Position numbers and translations under genes: made by a program. From E44-bin32 sp034430595 (GTDB lineage Bacteria; Chloroflexota; Anaerolineae; Anaerolineales; E44-bin32): a DNA stretch of 64,000 bases. The notes below the pieces were generated by a model that did no database searches, had not been told where the DNA came from, and saw only the letters and a list, made by a program, of their open reading frames with translations. Positions 51,037-59,901 of this stretch are shown piece after piece (within the stretch, counting starts at the first letter, position 1; every line of letters starts with the position of its first letter). The DNA is taken from positions 1 through 64,000 of the forward strand of contig DAOUEL010000002.1 of NCBI GenBank assembly GCA_034430595.1, in the 5' to 3' direction.

Positions 51037-51068
51037 CCTCGTCTCCACCTTGCCCGGACTAACCAGCA

Positions 51069-51599
51069 CTACTCTTTTGCATAGGGTTTACGCCGATTGA
51101 TCTCATCGAAATTAAATGTGAACTGCACTTCCTCGTAGCCGAGCGGGTAATCCTTGCGCAGAGGATGTCCGACCCAATCAATCGGCATAAGGATGCGGCG
51201 CAGGTCGCTGCTGCCCTCAAATCTAATCCCGAACAAATCGAAGATCTCCCGCTCATACCAATTCGCGTTGACAAACAGCGGTTCAAGGGAGGGTGTGCTG
51301 GGCTCATCGCCCCCGACCGGGACCCGCAGGCCGATGAAAGCTGCATGCTTGTGAGAATACAGCTGGTAAACAACATGGAAGCGCGGCTCATCTGGCCAGT
51401 AGTCAACCGCGGTCAACGCGGCCAGGTAGCCAAATGCCAGTTCCGGATCATCACGCAGCAGTCCACAGGCTTCATGCAGCGCTTCACCCGGCAAGACGAG
51501 CGTCGTCTGGCCTCGGAATTCGCGCAGCTCGAGAATGCGTTCGCCAAGACGTTCCCGCAAGTTATCAACTGCTGTTTCAATCACACCCATTTGCGTCAT
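51069..51599 (-). CDS. nuoC: NADH-quinone oxidoreductase subunit C
   Basis: This 176-residue subunit belongs to the 30 kDa family: FHVVYQLYSHKHAAFIGLRV near residue 75, the hallmark NANWYEREIFDLFGIRFEG near 112, and WVGHPLRKDYPLGYEE near 145. A second ATG at 51590 has better ribosome-binding spacing to GAGGG and may be the true start. An 87-base gap separates it from nuoB. Confidence 0.97.
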   Translation of the reverse strand: MTQMGVIETAVDNLRERLGERILELREFRGQTTLVLPGEALHEACGLLRDDPELAFGYLAALTAVDYWPDEPRFHVVYQLYSHKHAAFIGLRVPVGGDEPSTPSLEPLFVNANWYEREIFDLFGIRFEGSSDLRRILMPIDWVGHPLRKDYPLGYEEVQFTFNFDEINRRKPYAKE

Positions 51600-51686
51600 C
51601 CCTCAGCGCAGCCCGCTCCGGCTTCCACCAGGCGTTGGGCTCTCATGCTCCAGAAAATCAAGACCCGACAGGAGGTCGCTCGAACG

Positions 51687-52169
51687 TTACGCGTAATCGC
51701 GAATCTTCTCACCCTTGACTTTCTCGTGCAGGGTGAGAATGCCATGGATCAACGCTTCTGGCCGCGGTGGGCAGCCAGCCACATACACGTCGACCGGTAC
51801 GATTTCATCAACACCCGGTACAATGGCGTAGTTGTTGAAAATCCCGCCGCAGGAGCAGCAGTCACCCATCGCCACAACCCATTTTGGATCAGGCATCTGG
51901 TCATACAACCGGCGGAGAACGGGCGCCATCTTGCGCGTCACCCGTCCCGCTACGATCATCAAGTCGCTCTGGCGGGGGCTGGCGCGCATTAATTCCATTC
52001 CAAAGCGGGACATATCATAATCCGAGGCTTCAGCCGCCATCATTTCGATCGCGCAGCATGCCAAACCGAAAAGCATCGGCCACATCGCCCGCGTCCGGCT
52101 CCAGTTGACGACCTGCTCGAGCGTTGTCGTTACAAATCCCAGATTACCAAGTTTTGACTCTACTCCCAT
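51687..52169 (-). CDS. nuoB: NADH-quinone oxidoreductase subunit B (cluster N2)
   Basis: This 160-residue subunit holds the terminal 4Fe-4S cluster N2. The ligands lie in MLFGLACCAIEMMA near residue 35 (tandem cysteines), GDCCSCGGIF near 100 and VAGCPPRPEALIHGI near 130. The ATG at 52169 overlaps the end of nuoA and has GGAGCGTTGGA upstream; the earlier codon at 52190 is unlikely. Confidence 0.97.
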   Translation of the reverse strand: MGVESKLGNLGFVTTTLEQVVNWSRTRAMWPMLFGLACCAIEMMAAEASDYDMSRFGMELMRASPRQSDLMIVAGRVTRKMAPVLRRLYDQMPDPKWVVAMGDCCSCGGIFNNYAIVPGVDEIVPVDVYVAGCPPRPEALIHGILTLHEKVKGEKIRDYA

Positions 52170-52516
52170 TCCAACGCTCCAATCTTCCACGCATATACCA
52201 ACCCAATCAGGAGTATCGCGACGAAAAGGAACATCTCGATTAACCCCTGGACTTTCAACTCCCGCAGCACGACCGCCCAGGGCAGGATGAATACGATTTC
52301 GATGTCAAACAGGATGAAGAGGACCGCGACCAGATAGAAGTGCACCGGGACCCTGCGTGTTCCAGGTCCATAGGGTTCCATTCCTGATTCGTACGGTTCG
52401 CTTTTTCGAGAGGATGGTCGGTGTGGTCCGAAGAGGTGACCCAGCCCGATAACCAGGAAGGCCAGGATGGTTGACAGGAGGATTAAGACTGCAATGGGTA
52501 GGTAGTCGCTCGGCAT
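52160..52516 (-). CDS. nuoA: NADH-quinone oxidoreductase subunit A
   Basis: This 118-residue three-helix subunit has the motif KSEPYESGMEPYGPGTRRVP near residue 38 and the acidic FILFDIEIVFILPWAVV near 68. It is the first gene of nuoABCDEFGHIJKLMN. The ATG at 52516 has AGAGGA upstream; the earlier start at 52567 is unsupported. Confidence 0.97.
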   Translation of the reverse strand: MPSDYLPIAVLILLSTILAFLVIGLGHLFGPHRPSSRKSEPYESGMEPYGPGTRRVPVHFYLVAVLFILFDIEIVFILPWAVVLRELKVQGLIEMFLFVAILLIGLVYAWKIGALEWE

Positions 52517-52587
52517 CCGGTCCTCTGAATGATTAGGTTTAAGTTGACCGTTCGTGCGATATTTCACAGCTTACGGTCAGGAGCGTC

Positions 52588-52616
52588 ATTCTATCACATG
52601 GGTTAGGCTATCACAA
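52588..52616 (-). promoter_or_regulatory. Sigma70-type promoter of the nuo operon
   Basis: On the minus strand TTGTGA (52611-52616) and TAGAAT (52588-52593) are separated by 17 bases. Transcription would begin near 52581, about 65 bases before nuoA. The 230 bases from here to sigA hold no further gene, and no terminator for sigA is evident. Confidence 0.65.
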
Positions 52617-52843
52617 TTATTTACGCGTGGTCAACGGACGCATGGCACGCATCGAGCGGGAAAAATGGCATTGACGCCTGCAAGCTGAATTTCATCCGGC
52701 ACGGGGGCTCTTGAAGAATGGCTCTCTTTTATTTTCTTGAGAGTTACTCCCTCGGCACCGCGTTCACCTGGCGGCGTCTTATATTGGCCGGGACGCCTGG
52801 CGCAGTGGAACTATACAGCCGATTTATCGATACGGGGTTTATA

Positions 52844-54418
52844 TCAGGAAAGATAATCGCGCAGGTGGCGGCTGCGAGTCGGATGGCGCAGTTTACGCAG
52901 CGCCTTCGCTTCGATCTGGCGAATACGTTCTCGCGTTACTTTAAAGTGTTTCCCAACCTCTTCCAGCGTGTAGTCCTTTCCGTCACGTAATCCAAATCGC
53001 ATTTCCAGGACTTGACGCTCGCGTTCGGTCAGAACGGATAACGCGTTCTGCACCTGTTCTTTCAGCAATTCGCGCGCCGCTGCATCAACGGGTTCGGGCA
53101 TGGTCTCGTCTTCAATGAAGTCCCCCAGCTGGCTTGATTCCTCAGCGCCAACTGGCGTCTCGAGCGACATCGGTTCCTGCGAGATGCGGATGATGCGCCG
53201 GACCTTGCCGGCAGCTCGCTTCCACTTTCGATCCAGGCTGGGATCAAGCTGCTCTTCCAGGCTCAGGGCTTGCTGAATCAAGCTGATTTCTTCTGGCTCG
53301 AGCAGGTCCATTTCCAAGGCCAATTCTTCGGACGTCGGTGCCCGTCCAAGCTCCTGTTCCATGCGGCGCTGGACCCGCACCAGGCGGTTGATCGTCTCAA
53401 CCATGTGCACCGGGATGCGGATCGTACGAGCCTGGTCAGCGATAGCGCGGCTGATCGCCTGCCGGATCCACCAGGTAGCATAGGTGCTGAATTTGTAACC
53501 TTTGGCCGGATCGAATTTTTCGACCGCCCGCAGCAACCCGATATTGCCCTCCTGGATCAGGTCAAGGAAGGCGATTCCGCGCCCCATGTAGCGCTTGGCC
53601 ACGCTCACAACCAGGCGTAGATTGGCCCGGATCAAAGCCCCCTGGGCTTCCTCCGAAAGATCCCGCACAATGTCATACTGCAGGTCCAGATCATCCTCAT
53701 CGTCGAGCCAGCGTTTCAAGGTCCGCTTGGTTGGTAAGCCCTGTTCCTTGTCAAAGCGATCGGTCAGGCGTTTCTGAATTGGTGCAGGAAACAGATAAAG
53801 GCAGAGGAAAACGTCCAGCGCGTTGCGGGCGACCTGTTCCCAGGTCGGGTCATTTCCCCACATCTCCGTGTTGAGCCAAGCACGCAGGTAGGAGATCATG
53901 CGTGATTGCCAGGTCTGGCGCAGCTGGATCGCCTCCGCCAGGATTAATTGGGCATCAGGCTGCGGCTGACCAAGCCTGCGGGCATCCTCTTTCACCCTTC
54001 GCCAGGATGTGCGCATATCTTCGAACAGCGTCAGGTAGACGCTCGTTGGGCCGTCTTCCGTTTTCCCGCGCACCCCGCGTCCGACCCGCAGCAGGTCAAG
54101 CCTGTGGAAGGCTTCCATGCGGACAGCCAGCCAGAGCTCTTGATCCGTGCTTAAAAGATCGACCCGCCCGATTTCCTTCAGATAAAGCCGGACCGGGTCA
54201 TCGCTCAGCTCGAGGGCGATGGAGAGCTTTTCCAGCCCCCTGTCATCGCCATCGCTGCCAACTTCGCCGTCAGAATCGTCTTCCAGATCCGGCTCGATTT
54301 CGATCGCTTCGCCTTCTACAGCATCGACCGGATCTTTCAGATCCTGCGATTCTTCCAGGTCATCGTCGCTTAACTCCAATTCGTCTGACTCGACCTGGCG
54401 GACTTTCTTCTTCGTCAT
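52844..54418 (-). CDS. sigA: Primary sigma factor of RNA polymerase
   Basis: This 524-residue protein is the housekeeping sigma70. An acidic N-terminus of about 65 residues leads to region 1.2 (DDPVRLYLKEIGRVDLL). A non-conserved insert of about 150 residues follows, then region 2 (ALIRANLRLVVSVAKRYMGR and FSTYATWWIRQAISRAIADQ). Region 3 has HMVETINRLVRVQRRMEQEL, and region 4.2 has LEEVGKHFKVTRERIRQIEA. It recognises the TTGACA/TATAAT promoters seen in this window. It starts 15 bases after dnaG on the same strand, a dnaG-sigA arrangement like the macromolecular-synthesis operon, without rpsU. Confidence 0.96.
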   Translation of the reverse strand: MTKKKVRQVESDELELSDDDLEESQDLKDPVDAVEGEAIEIEPDLEDDSDGEVGSDGDDRGLEKLSIALELSDDPVRLYLKEIGRVDLLSTDQELWLAVRMEAFHRLDLLRVGRGVRGKTEDGPTSVYLTLFEDMRTSWRRVKEDARRLGQPQPDAQLILAEAIQLRQTWQSRMISYLRAWLNTEMWGNDPTWEQVARNALDVFLCLYLFPAPIQKRLTDRFDKEQGLPTKRTLKRWLDDEDDLDLQYDIVRDLSEEAQGALIRANLRLVVSVAKRYMGRGIAFLDLIQEGNIGLLRAVEKFDPAKGYKFSTYATWWIRQAISRAIADQARTIRIPVHMVETINRLVRVQRRMEQELGRAPTSEELALEMDLLEPEEISLIQQALSLEEQLDPSLDRKWKRAAGKVRRIIRISQEPMSLETPVGAEESSQLGDFIEDETMPEPVDAAARELLKEQVQNALSVLTERERQVLEMRFGLRDGKDYTLEEVGKHFKVTRERIRQIEAKALRKLRHPTRSRHLRDYLS

Positions 54419-54433
54419 ACGCGAATAACGCTC

Positions 54434-56368
54434 CTATGCTCCAGCCATCGTCTGTGCTGTACCTGGCCCGCGTGCAAGGGCTCGATCAAGCCGCTCGCGC
54501 TGATCTGCCAATGCCTGCACTCGCCGTGTGAGCTGCCAGATCTCTTCTTTCAGTTCGGCTTGATCCCCACCTTCGCTCTCCTGCAGCGCTTCGAGTTGAA
54601 AACGCAGGTTGTTCAGCTCTGCGTCCAGGCTGCGCTTTCGAAGGCGATAATAATTGGCGAGTATCTCCTCCAGCACGCGCGGTCGGGTCAGGTCCAGATT
54701 CTCTGCCGCCTTCTGTAGATCCTCCGCCGCTTCAATCAGTGCCGGCGCCAGATCCTGCCGCCAGTACTGTACAGCCTCAAGCTCATCCTGCGCCAATGAC
54801 TGCCGCAAGCTGGAGAATATCATCTGCAGCTCGGCGCTGGAAAAATCCGACTTCGTTGGCCGCTCCATCTCCAGGCTCTGGAAAGCACGATCCACCCGGT
54901 AAAGCACACTCGGATCGAATAGCAGCACGCCTAGGCAGAAACGTTCGACGTTGGCCACATTCAAGCTCTGGCCGCTTGATGCCGGTTCTGCCTGCGGTGC
55001 GGGCTGTCCGCTGGATTCTACCCTACGGCCGCGAGTTGGCCGCCATTCGATCAAGGCGCGCTCATCCACCTTCAATCGACGAGCAAGGTTCTGCCGGTAA
55101 GTTTCACGTTCGACCGGATTGGCCACATCTTCGATCAGCGGCAGTACCTGCTGCGCAACATACGCTTTGGCCTTTGGATCATCCAGGTTGACCTCAGCTG
55201 CGCTGACATCGAGCACATAATCAACGATGGTTTGCGCGCCTTCCAGCAGAGCTGGCCAGGCGGTTGGATCGTCGATGACAATCTCGTCTGGATCGAGCCC
55301 CTCCGGAAGCCTGACGATACGCAGATCGGCATCGAGGCGTCCTTCATATCGAACCAGCCCGCGGGCATTGAAAACGGGTTCCGCCTGTCGATCGAGTGTA
55401 TCGCGCGCCACATCCAGCCCGCGCAAGGTCGCCTGGCTGCCGGCTGCATCAGCATCCAGCGCGAGCACTATTCGACGGCTGTAACGCTTGAGCAGCCGCA
55501 GCTGTGACTCGGAAAGCGCGGTACCCATGGGCGAGACTGCATTCTCATAACCTGCCTGAAACAAACCGATCACGTCCATGTAGCCTTCAACGATCACCGC
55601 CCGATCTTCACGGCGAATGGCTTGTCGGGCTTTATCAAGGCCGTATAAAAGCCGGCCCTTGTCGAAGAGTGCGGTTTGCGGGGAGTTCAAATACTTGGGA
55701 ACTCCTTCTGGATCAAGCACCCGCGCACCGAAGCCAGTCATTCGAGCTCGCGCGTCCCGAATGGGGAACATAATACGGCCGCGGAAGCGGTCGTAGGTCC
55801 CGCCCCCTTCTCGCTCTGTGAGCAGGCCGGCCTCAAGCAGGTCTTTTTCCTGGAAACCGCGCTCGGTCAGGTGCACCGTTGCCGCATCCCAGGAATCTAA
55901 TGCGTAACCTACTCCGAACGCTTCCAATGTTGCATCTGTCATGCCACGTTTATGCAGGTAGTCAAGCGCCTGCTTTCCAGCTTCGGTCTCCACCAAGTTA
56001 TGCCGGAAGTACGTGACGGCGGCTTCCAGCAGTTCCCGCAATCTGCCCTGCTCTTCGTCCTGCGCTTCCTGCTCGGGAGTTTGGGGTTGCAGTTCGACGC
56101 CGGCTCGCTCGGCCAACTGCCTGAGCGCTTCGGAAAAATCCCAGCCCTCTTTCTTCATTACGAAACTGAATACATCACCACCTTCGTTGCAGGCGCCAAA
56201 GCAACGCCAGGTGCCGCTGTCTGGAAAGACCGCAAAGGAAGGCGTGCGCGTATTAGGATGGAAGGGGCAAAAACCGGAATAATTCTTGCCCGACTTCCGC
56301 AGCTTGACGCTTTCGCCGATGATCTCGACGATATCGAGCCTGTCCTTGACTTCGTCGATTACACTCAT
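54434..56368 (-). CDS. dnaG: DNA primase
   Basis: This 644-residue primase makes RNA primers for replication. The N-terminal zinc-binding part reads FCPFHPN, then WRCFGACNEGGDVFSFVMK. The second Cys pair is spaced C-x3-C, where most family members have C-x2-C. The catalytic core includes GFGARVLDPEGVPKYLNSP near residue 215 and the TOPRIM domain with VIVEGYMDVIGLFQAGYENA near 260 and VLALDADAAGSQATLRGLD near 310. The C-terminal third is helical and should contact the helicase. It is first in a unit with sigA, under a promoter at 56584-56612 with a leader of about 209 bases. Confidence 0.96.
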   Translation of the reverse strand: MSVIDEVKDRLDIVEIIGESVKLRKSGKNYSGFCPFHPNTRTPSFAVFPDSGTWRCFGACNEGGDVFSFVMKKEGWDFSEALRQLAERAGVELQPQTPEQEAQDEEQGRLRELLEAAVTYFRHNLVETEAGKQALDYLHKRGMTDATLEAFGVGYALDSWDAATVHLTERGFQEKDLLEAGLLTEREGGGTYDRFRGRIMFPIRDARARMTGFGARVLDPEGVPKYLNSPQTALFDKGRLLYGLDKARQAIRREDRAVIVEGYMDVIGLFQAGYENAVSPMGTALSESQLRLLKRYSRRIVLALDADAAGSQATLRGLDVARDTLDRQAEPVFNARGLVRYEGRLDADLRIVRLPEGLDPDEIVIDDPTAWPALLEGAQTIVDYVLDVSAAEVNLDDPKAKAYVAQQVLPLIEDVANPVERETYRQNLARRLKVDERALIEWRPTRGRRVESSGQPAPQAEPASSGQSLNVANVERFCLGVLLFDPSVLYRVDRAFQSLEMERPTKSDFSSAELQMIFSSLRQSLAQDELEAVQYWRQDLAPALIEAAEDLQKAAENLDLTRPRVLEEILANYYRLRKRSLDAELNNLRFQLEALQESEGGDQAELKEEIWQLTRRVQALADQRERLDRALARGPGTAQTMAGA

Positions 56369-56881
56369 TGAACGTACAATGGCTCCCTTCGAGCCCGGAA
56401 AAATCGGACCTCGACAACAGCGTTAGAACGCAACTCCCCCGGGAAGCGCATGCTATCCCATGAATGAAACTTCGGTGAGGTGGATTGATCGTTCTGAGCC
56501 TGGTTTGCTTATCGTTGGGCCAGGTCAGGCTTGCATGTTCAAGCTCAGGTTCGATCGGACAGCGCCGGCGCCCGCGGCTGACGATTATAGCCTTTCGATA
56601 CTTGGCAAGCAATGGACATGAAACGGGTCAAAGTACAAACCCCGGCTATTTACTGCGAAGAAAGCCCTCCGGCTGCCAAGCGAGGTATTAGCAACATAAG
56701 CAAACTGCCGTCAGTTCAAGGAGCTGGAAACCAGGCGTCGATCTCGGGAATGCTTCAGCTGTGAGCGAGAAGGGATCAACGGCCCACGAAGGCTTCATGT
56801 GTTGCCTGTAACCCTGGCTGAGGGGGAAGTCAGGCGTTACCTAACTCCCTTCTTATTGCGTACGAGAGGCCGTTGGCTGGC
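56369..56881. other. Intergenic region upstream of dnaG, with promoter
   Basis: About 510 bases without a supported gene. The first 209 are the untranslated leader of dnaG. The rest separates the promoter from the end of glyQS and shows no clear terminator for glyQS. Small ORFs here lack ribosome-binding sites and family features. Confidence 0.6.
56584..56612 (-). promoter_or_regulatory. Sigma70-type promoter of dnaG-sigA
   Basis: On the minus strand TTGCTT (56607-56612) and a perfect TATAAT (56584-56589) are separated by 17 bases. Transcription would start near 56577, giving a leader of about 209 bases before dnaG. Confidence 0.65.
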
Positions 56882-59878
56882 TTAGAAGCCCTCGAGGGCT
56901 GTAAAGTCCGCCACGCCAACCGTCAGGGTGACGATGCGCTGCAGCAAAGCGAGGCGATTCCTCCGCAGCACCTCCTCCTCGGCCATCACGAGAACATCTT
57001 CGAAAAAGCGTGTGATTGGCTGGATTAACGGAGTAAATACAGAAAGAAACCCAATTACCGAACCAGGTTCCCTCGCTGCGTTTTCGGCAATCTTTAATGC
57101 CTCGAATAGAGCGTGTTCTGCTGGCTCGATCAGCTCCTCCTGCTGCAGCTCGAATTGCGTCTGCTCGCTGCGCGTAATTCGAGCACAGCGGGCATAGGTC
57201 TGAAGAATATCGTCCCAGTCCGATCTTTCTTTTGCTGCCTGCAGTTCGATCACAGCGCGAGTCGCCCAAAGTGGCAGGTGCGCCTGCTCAACCAGGACCG
57301 CTTCGATGACATCATGGTCATACCCTTCAGCCAGGAGCAGCGCCTGCTGCCGACCGCGAACGAAAGCCAGGCAATCCTCGATCGTTCCCGGGGCCACTTT
57401 CACGGGCAGCTGCTCGGCCGCGCTGTGAAGCAAGATCCGCAAATCGAGAGCTAATTCACGCTCGATCAGAATTTGAAGCAGTCCGATCGTCGTTCGGCGC
57501 AGCGCAAATGGATCGCGCGCTCCCGTAGGCTGATGTCCGGCGGCAAACAAGCCCATCAGGGTATCAACCCGGTCTGCCAGGCCGACCGCGATGCCGACCA
57601 TACTCTCGGGGAGAGAATCCCCGGCGAAACGGGGAAGATAGTGTTCGAAAATCGCCTGCGCGACAGCTTTATCTTCACCGGAACGGAGTGCATAAACCCG
57701 CCCCACCTCGCCCTGGAGCGAGGTCATCTCGACCACCATGCGCGTCGCCAGATCTGCCTTGCACAGATGCGCCGCACGCTGAGCTTGATCTCGCTGCTCC
57801 TGGTTTAGATCCAGCTTCCACCCCAGGTTTTCCGCGAGCACTTCCACTCGTGAAACTTTATCCAGCATAGAGCCCAGGCTCGATTCAAAAGTCATCGTGC
57901 CCAGCCGGGGCAGGAAGGCCTCCAAAGGTTGTAAAAGATCCCGCTCGACAAAATATTGGGCATCGGCGAAGCGTGCTCTGATCACCTGCGAGTTGCCTTG
58001 AGCCACGACATCGAGATGCTGCCGCCCTCCATTACGCACCGTGATGAAGTAGGGCAGCAATTTGCCATCCCGCTCCAGAGGAAAGTAGCGTTGATGCTTC
58101 TTCATCACCGAGATCAGCACTGCTCTTGGCAGGGTCAGGAAATCGGAGTTGAATTCACCCCGGACCGCCGTAGGCTGCTCCACCAGCTGGGTGACTTCCT
58201 CCAACAGGGCTCTATCCTCGGGCACGCTGCCCCCTACTTCTTTCGCCAGCTCAGCAACTTGCGTTTCAATCAAGCCCCGCCGGCGTTCCGGATCGAGCAC
58301 GATCCCTGCCTTCTCGATCTGCTTGAAGTACTCAGCCGAATCCTTCACCTCGACTTCGACCGGGTCATCAAAACGCATCAGCCTGGTAGTCCGGCCCGAC
58401 ACCACTCCAGCAAACTCGAAGCGGATCGCCTGTCCTCCGTGAAGGGCAAGCAGCCAGCGTACCGGCCGTGAAAAAGCTGTCCCAGAACGATTCCAGCGCA
58501 TCGATTTCTCAAAACGCAGGCTCGCGAGCAGGCCGGGAAGCGCTTCCTGCAGGACCTCCGCTGCAGTCCGACCGGGCCGGCGGACCTGGGCGACGACATA
58601 CGTTCCCCCGTCGATCTCGCCCTGCTCCAATGCATCTACGGTGATACCTTTACTCCTGGCAAAACCCTCGGCCGCCTTCGTAGGCCTCCCTTGCTCATCG
58701 TAGGCGCGTTCGAGCGGTGGACCTTTCTCAAGCGATAGCTGTTCATCCTGAGCTGGAGCCAGCGAATCGACCTGCACAACCAGCCGGCGGGGTGTGCCCA
58801 GGATACAAATCTCGCCGTGATCCAGGCGTTCCGCATCTAACAGCCCAGGAACCGCGGCCCGCAGTTGATCGATTGCGCTGGTCAGGTCACCCGCCGGTAA
58901 TTCCTCGGTGCCAACTTCAAGCAAGAATGTGGCCGGTTTCGCCGGCGCCGGTCCGGTTTCAATCCCTGGTTGGTCCGGCTGAGGGTTGGCCCAGCGCCCA
59001 ATCCAGGGATAACCGGCCTCCTCCCGCAGGAGCAAGTAGCCATCGGTAACACGCCGTGCCAATTCCCGCATGCGCGCAAAGATCGCTGCCCTTTCGGTAA
59101 CGCCAACTGCCCCTCGCCCATCAAGCAGGTTGAAAGTATGCGAGCACTTCAGCACGTAATCATGCGCCGGGTACACCAGCCCCGATTCCAGGCAGCTATT
59201 TGCTTCAGCTTCAAACTCCTCGAACATCTGGCGTAAACGTTCGACATCAGCCAGCTCAAAAATGTAGCGGCTGTGTTCACGTTCCGATTCGAGCAGCACC
59301 TCGCCGTAGGTTAACTTTTCATTGAAATTCAAATCCACAAAGCTCTCGACCGATTCAAGTGCCAGGAGGATGCGCTCGAGCCCGTAGGTGATCTCGACAG
59401 AAACCGGTTCCAGGCTCTTACCCCCCGCCTGTTGAAAGTACGTGAACTGGGTAATCTCCTGCCCATCAAGCCAGACCTCCCACCCGAGGCCCCAGGCGCC
59501 GAGCGCAGGCTGCTCCCAGTTATCCTCGACAAAACGGATATCGTGCTCCAGGGGGTCGATGCCGAGCGCGATCAGCGATTGGAGGTAGCGTTCCTGTGGA
59601 TCTCCGGGATCGGGCTTTAGGATGACCTGGAATTGGTAATAATGGCCCCAGCGATTGGGATTTTCACCGTAGCGGCTGTCTGCTGGCCGAATCGACGGCT
59701 CGACATATGCGACCCACCAATCCTCCGGTCCCAGCACACGCAAATAGGTGGCGGGGTTCATCGTCCCCGCTCCCACCTCGGTGTGGTAGGGCTGCCAGAT
59801 CAAGCAGCCCTGCTCGGCCCAGAATTCCTGCAGTTTAAGAATGATGGATTGCAGCGTCGCTTTTTGCTTGGTAGACAA
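56882..59878 (-). CDS. glyQS: Glycyl-tRNA synthetase, fused alpha and beta chains
   Basis: This 998-residue protein joins the two chains of the bacterial-type glycyl-tRNA synthetase, which charges tRNA-Gly. Residues 1 to about 300 are the catalytic alpha part (FWAEQGCLIWQPYHTEVGAG, MNPATYLRVLGPEDWWVAYV and SRYGENPNRWGHYYQFQVIL). A short Pro-rich linker (QPDQPGIETGPAPAKPA) leads to the beta part, starting TFLLEVGTEELPAGDL near 317, with FEKSMRWNRSGTAFSRPVRW near 480. The C-terminal anticodon-binding domain is near 870-970. Most bacteria encode separate glyQ and glyS; fusion occurs in several lineages. The start is a TTG at 59878 with GAGGGAAG upstream. It begins 23 bases after recO. Confidence 0.95.
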   Translation of the reverse strand: MSTKQKATLQSIILKLQEFWAEQGCLIWQPYHTEVGAGTMNPATYLRVLGPEDWWVAYVEPSIRPADSRYGENPNRWGHYYQFQVILKPDPGDPQERYLQSLIALGIDPLEHDIRFVEDNWEQPALGAWGLGWEVWLDGQEITQFTYFQQAGGKSLEPVSVEITYGLERILLALESVESFVDLNFNEKLTYGEVLLESEREHSRYIFELADVERLRQMFEEFEAEANSCLESGLVYPAHDYVLKCSHTFNLLDGRGAVGVTERAAIFARMRELARRVTDGYLLLREEAGYPWIGRWANPQPDQPGIETGPAPAKPATFLLEVGTEELPAGDLTSAIDQLRAAVPGLLDAERLDHGEICILGTPRRLVVQVDSLAPAQDEQLSLEKGPPLERAYDEQGRPTKAAEGFARSKGITVDALEQGEIDGGTYVVAQVRRPGRTAAEVLQEALPGLLASLRFEKSMRWNRSGTAFSRPVRWLLALHGGQAIRFEFAGVVSGRTTRLMRFDDPVEVEVKDSAEYFKQIEKAGIVLDPERRRGLIETQVAELAKEVGGSVPEDRALLEEVTQLVEQPTAVRGEFNSDFLTLPRAVLISVMKKHQRYFPLERDGKLLPYFITVRNGGRQHLDVVAQGNSQVIRARFADAQYFVERDLLQPLEAFLPRLGTMTFESSLGSMLDKVSRVEVLAENLGWKLDLNQEQRDQAQRAAHLCKADLATRMVVEMTSLQGEVGRVYALRSGEDKAVAQAIFEHYLPRFAGDSLPESMVGIAVGLADRVDTLMGLFAAGHQPTGARDPFALRRTTIGLLQILIERELALDLRILLHSAAEQLPVKVAPGTIEDCLAFVRGRQQALLLAEGYDHDVIEAVLVEQAHLPLWATRAVIELQAAKERSDWDDILQTYARCARITRSEQTQFELQQEELIEPAEHALFEALKIAENAAREPGSVIGFLSVFTPLIQPITRFFEDVLVMAEEEVLRRNRLALLQRIVTLTVGVADFTALEGF

Positions 59879-59901
59879 TGTGTTCTTCCCTCGCTGGAAA
59901 T

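Noticed and set aside
52770..52843. Possible tRNA (GCGCAGTGG-like D-arm) downstream of sigA
   Set aside because: No T-arm GGTTCGA at the needed distance and no acceptor pairing.
56505..56570. GGCCAGGTCAGGC as part of a signal-recognition-particle RNA, and GGTTCGATC as a T-arm
   Set aside because: The SRP core GGAAGCAGC does not follow, and no tRNA cloverleaf can be drawn around the second string.
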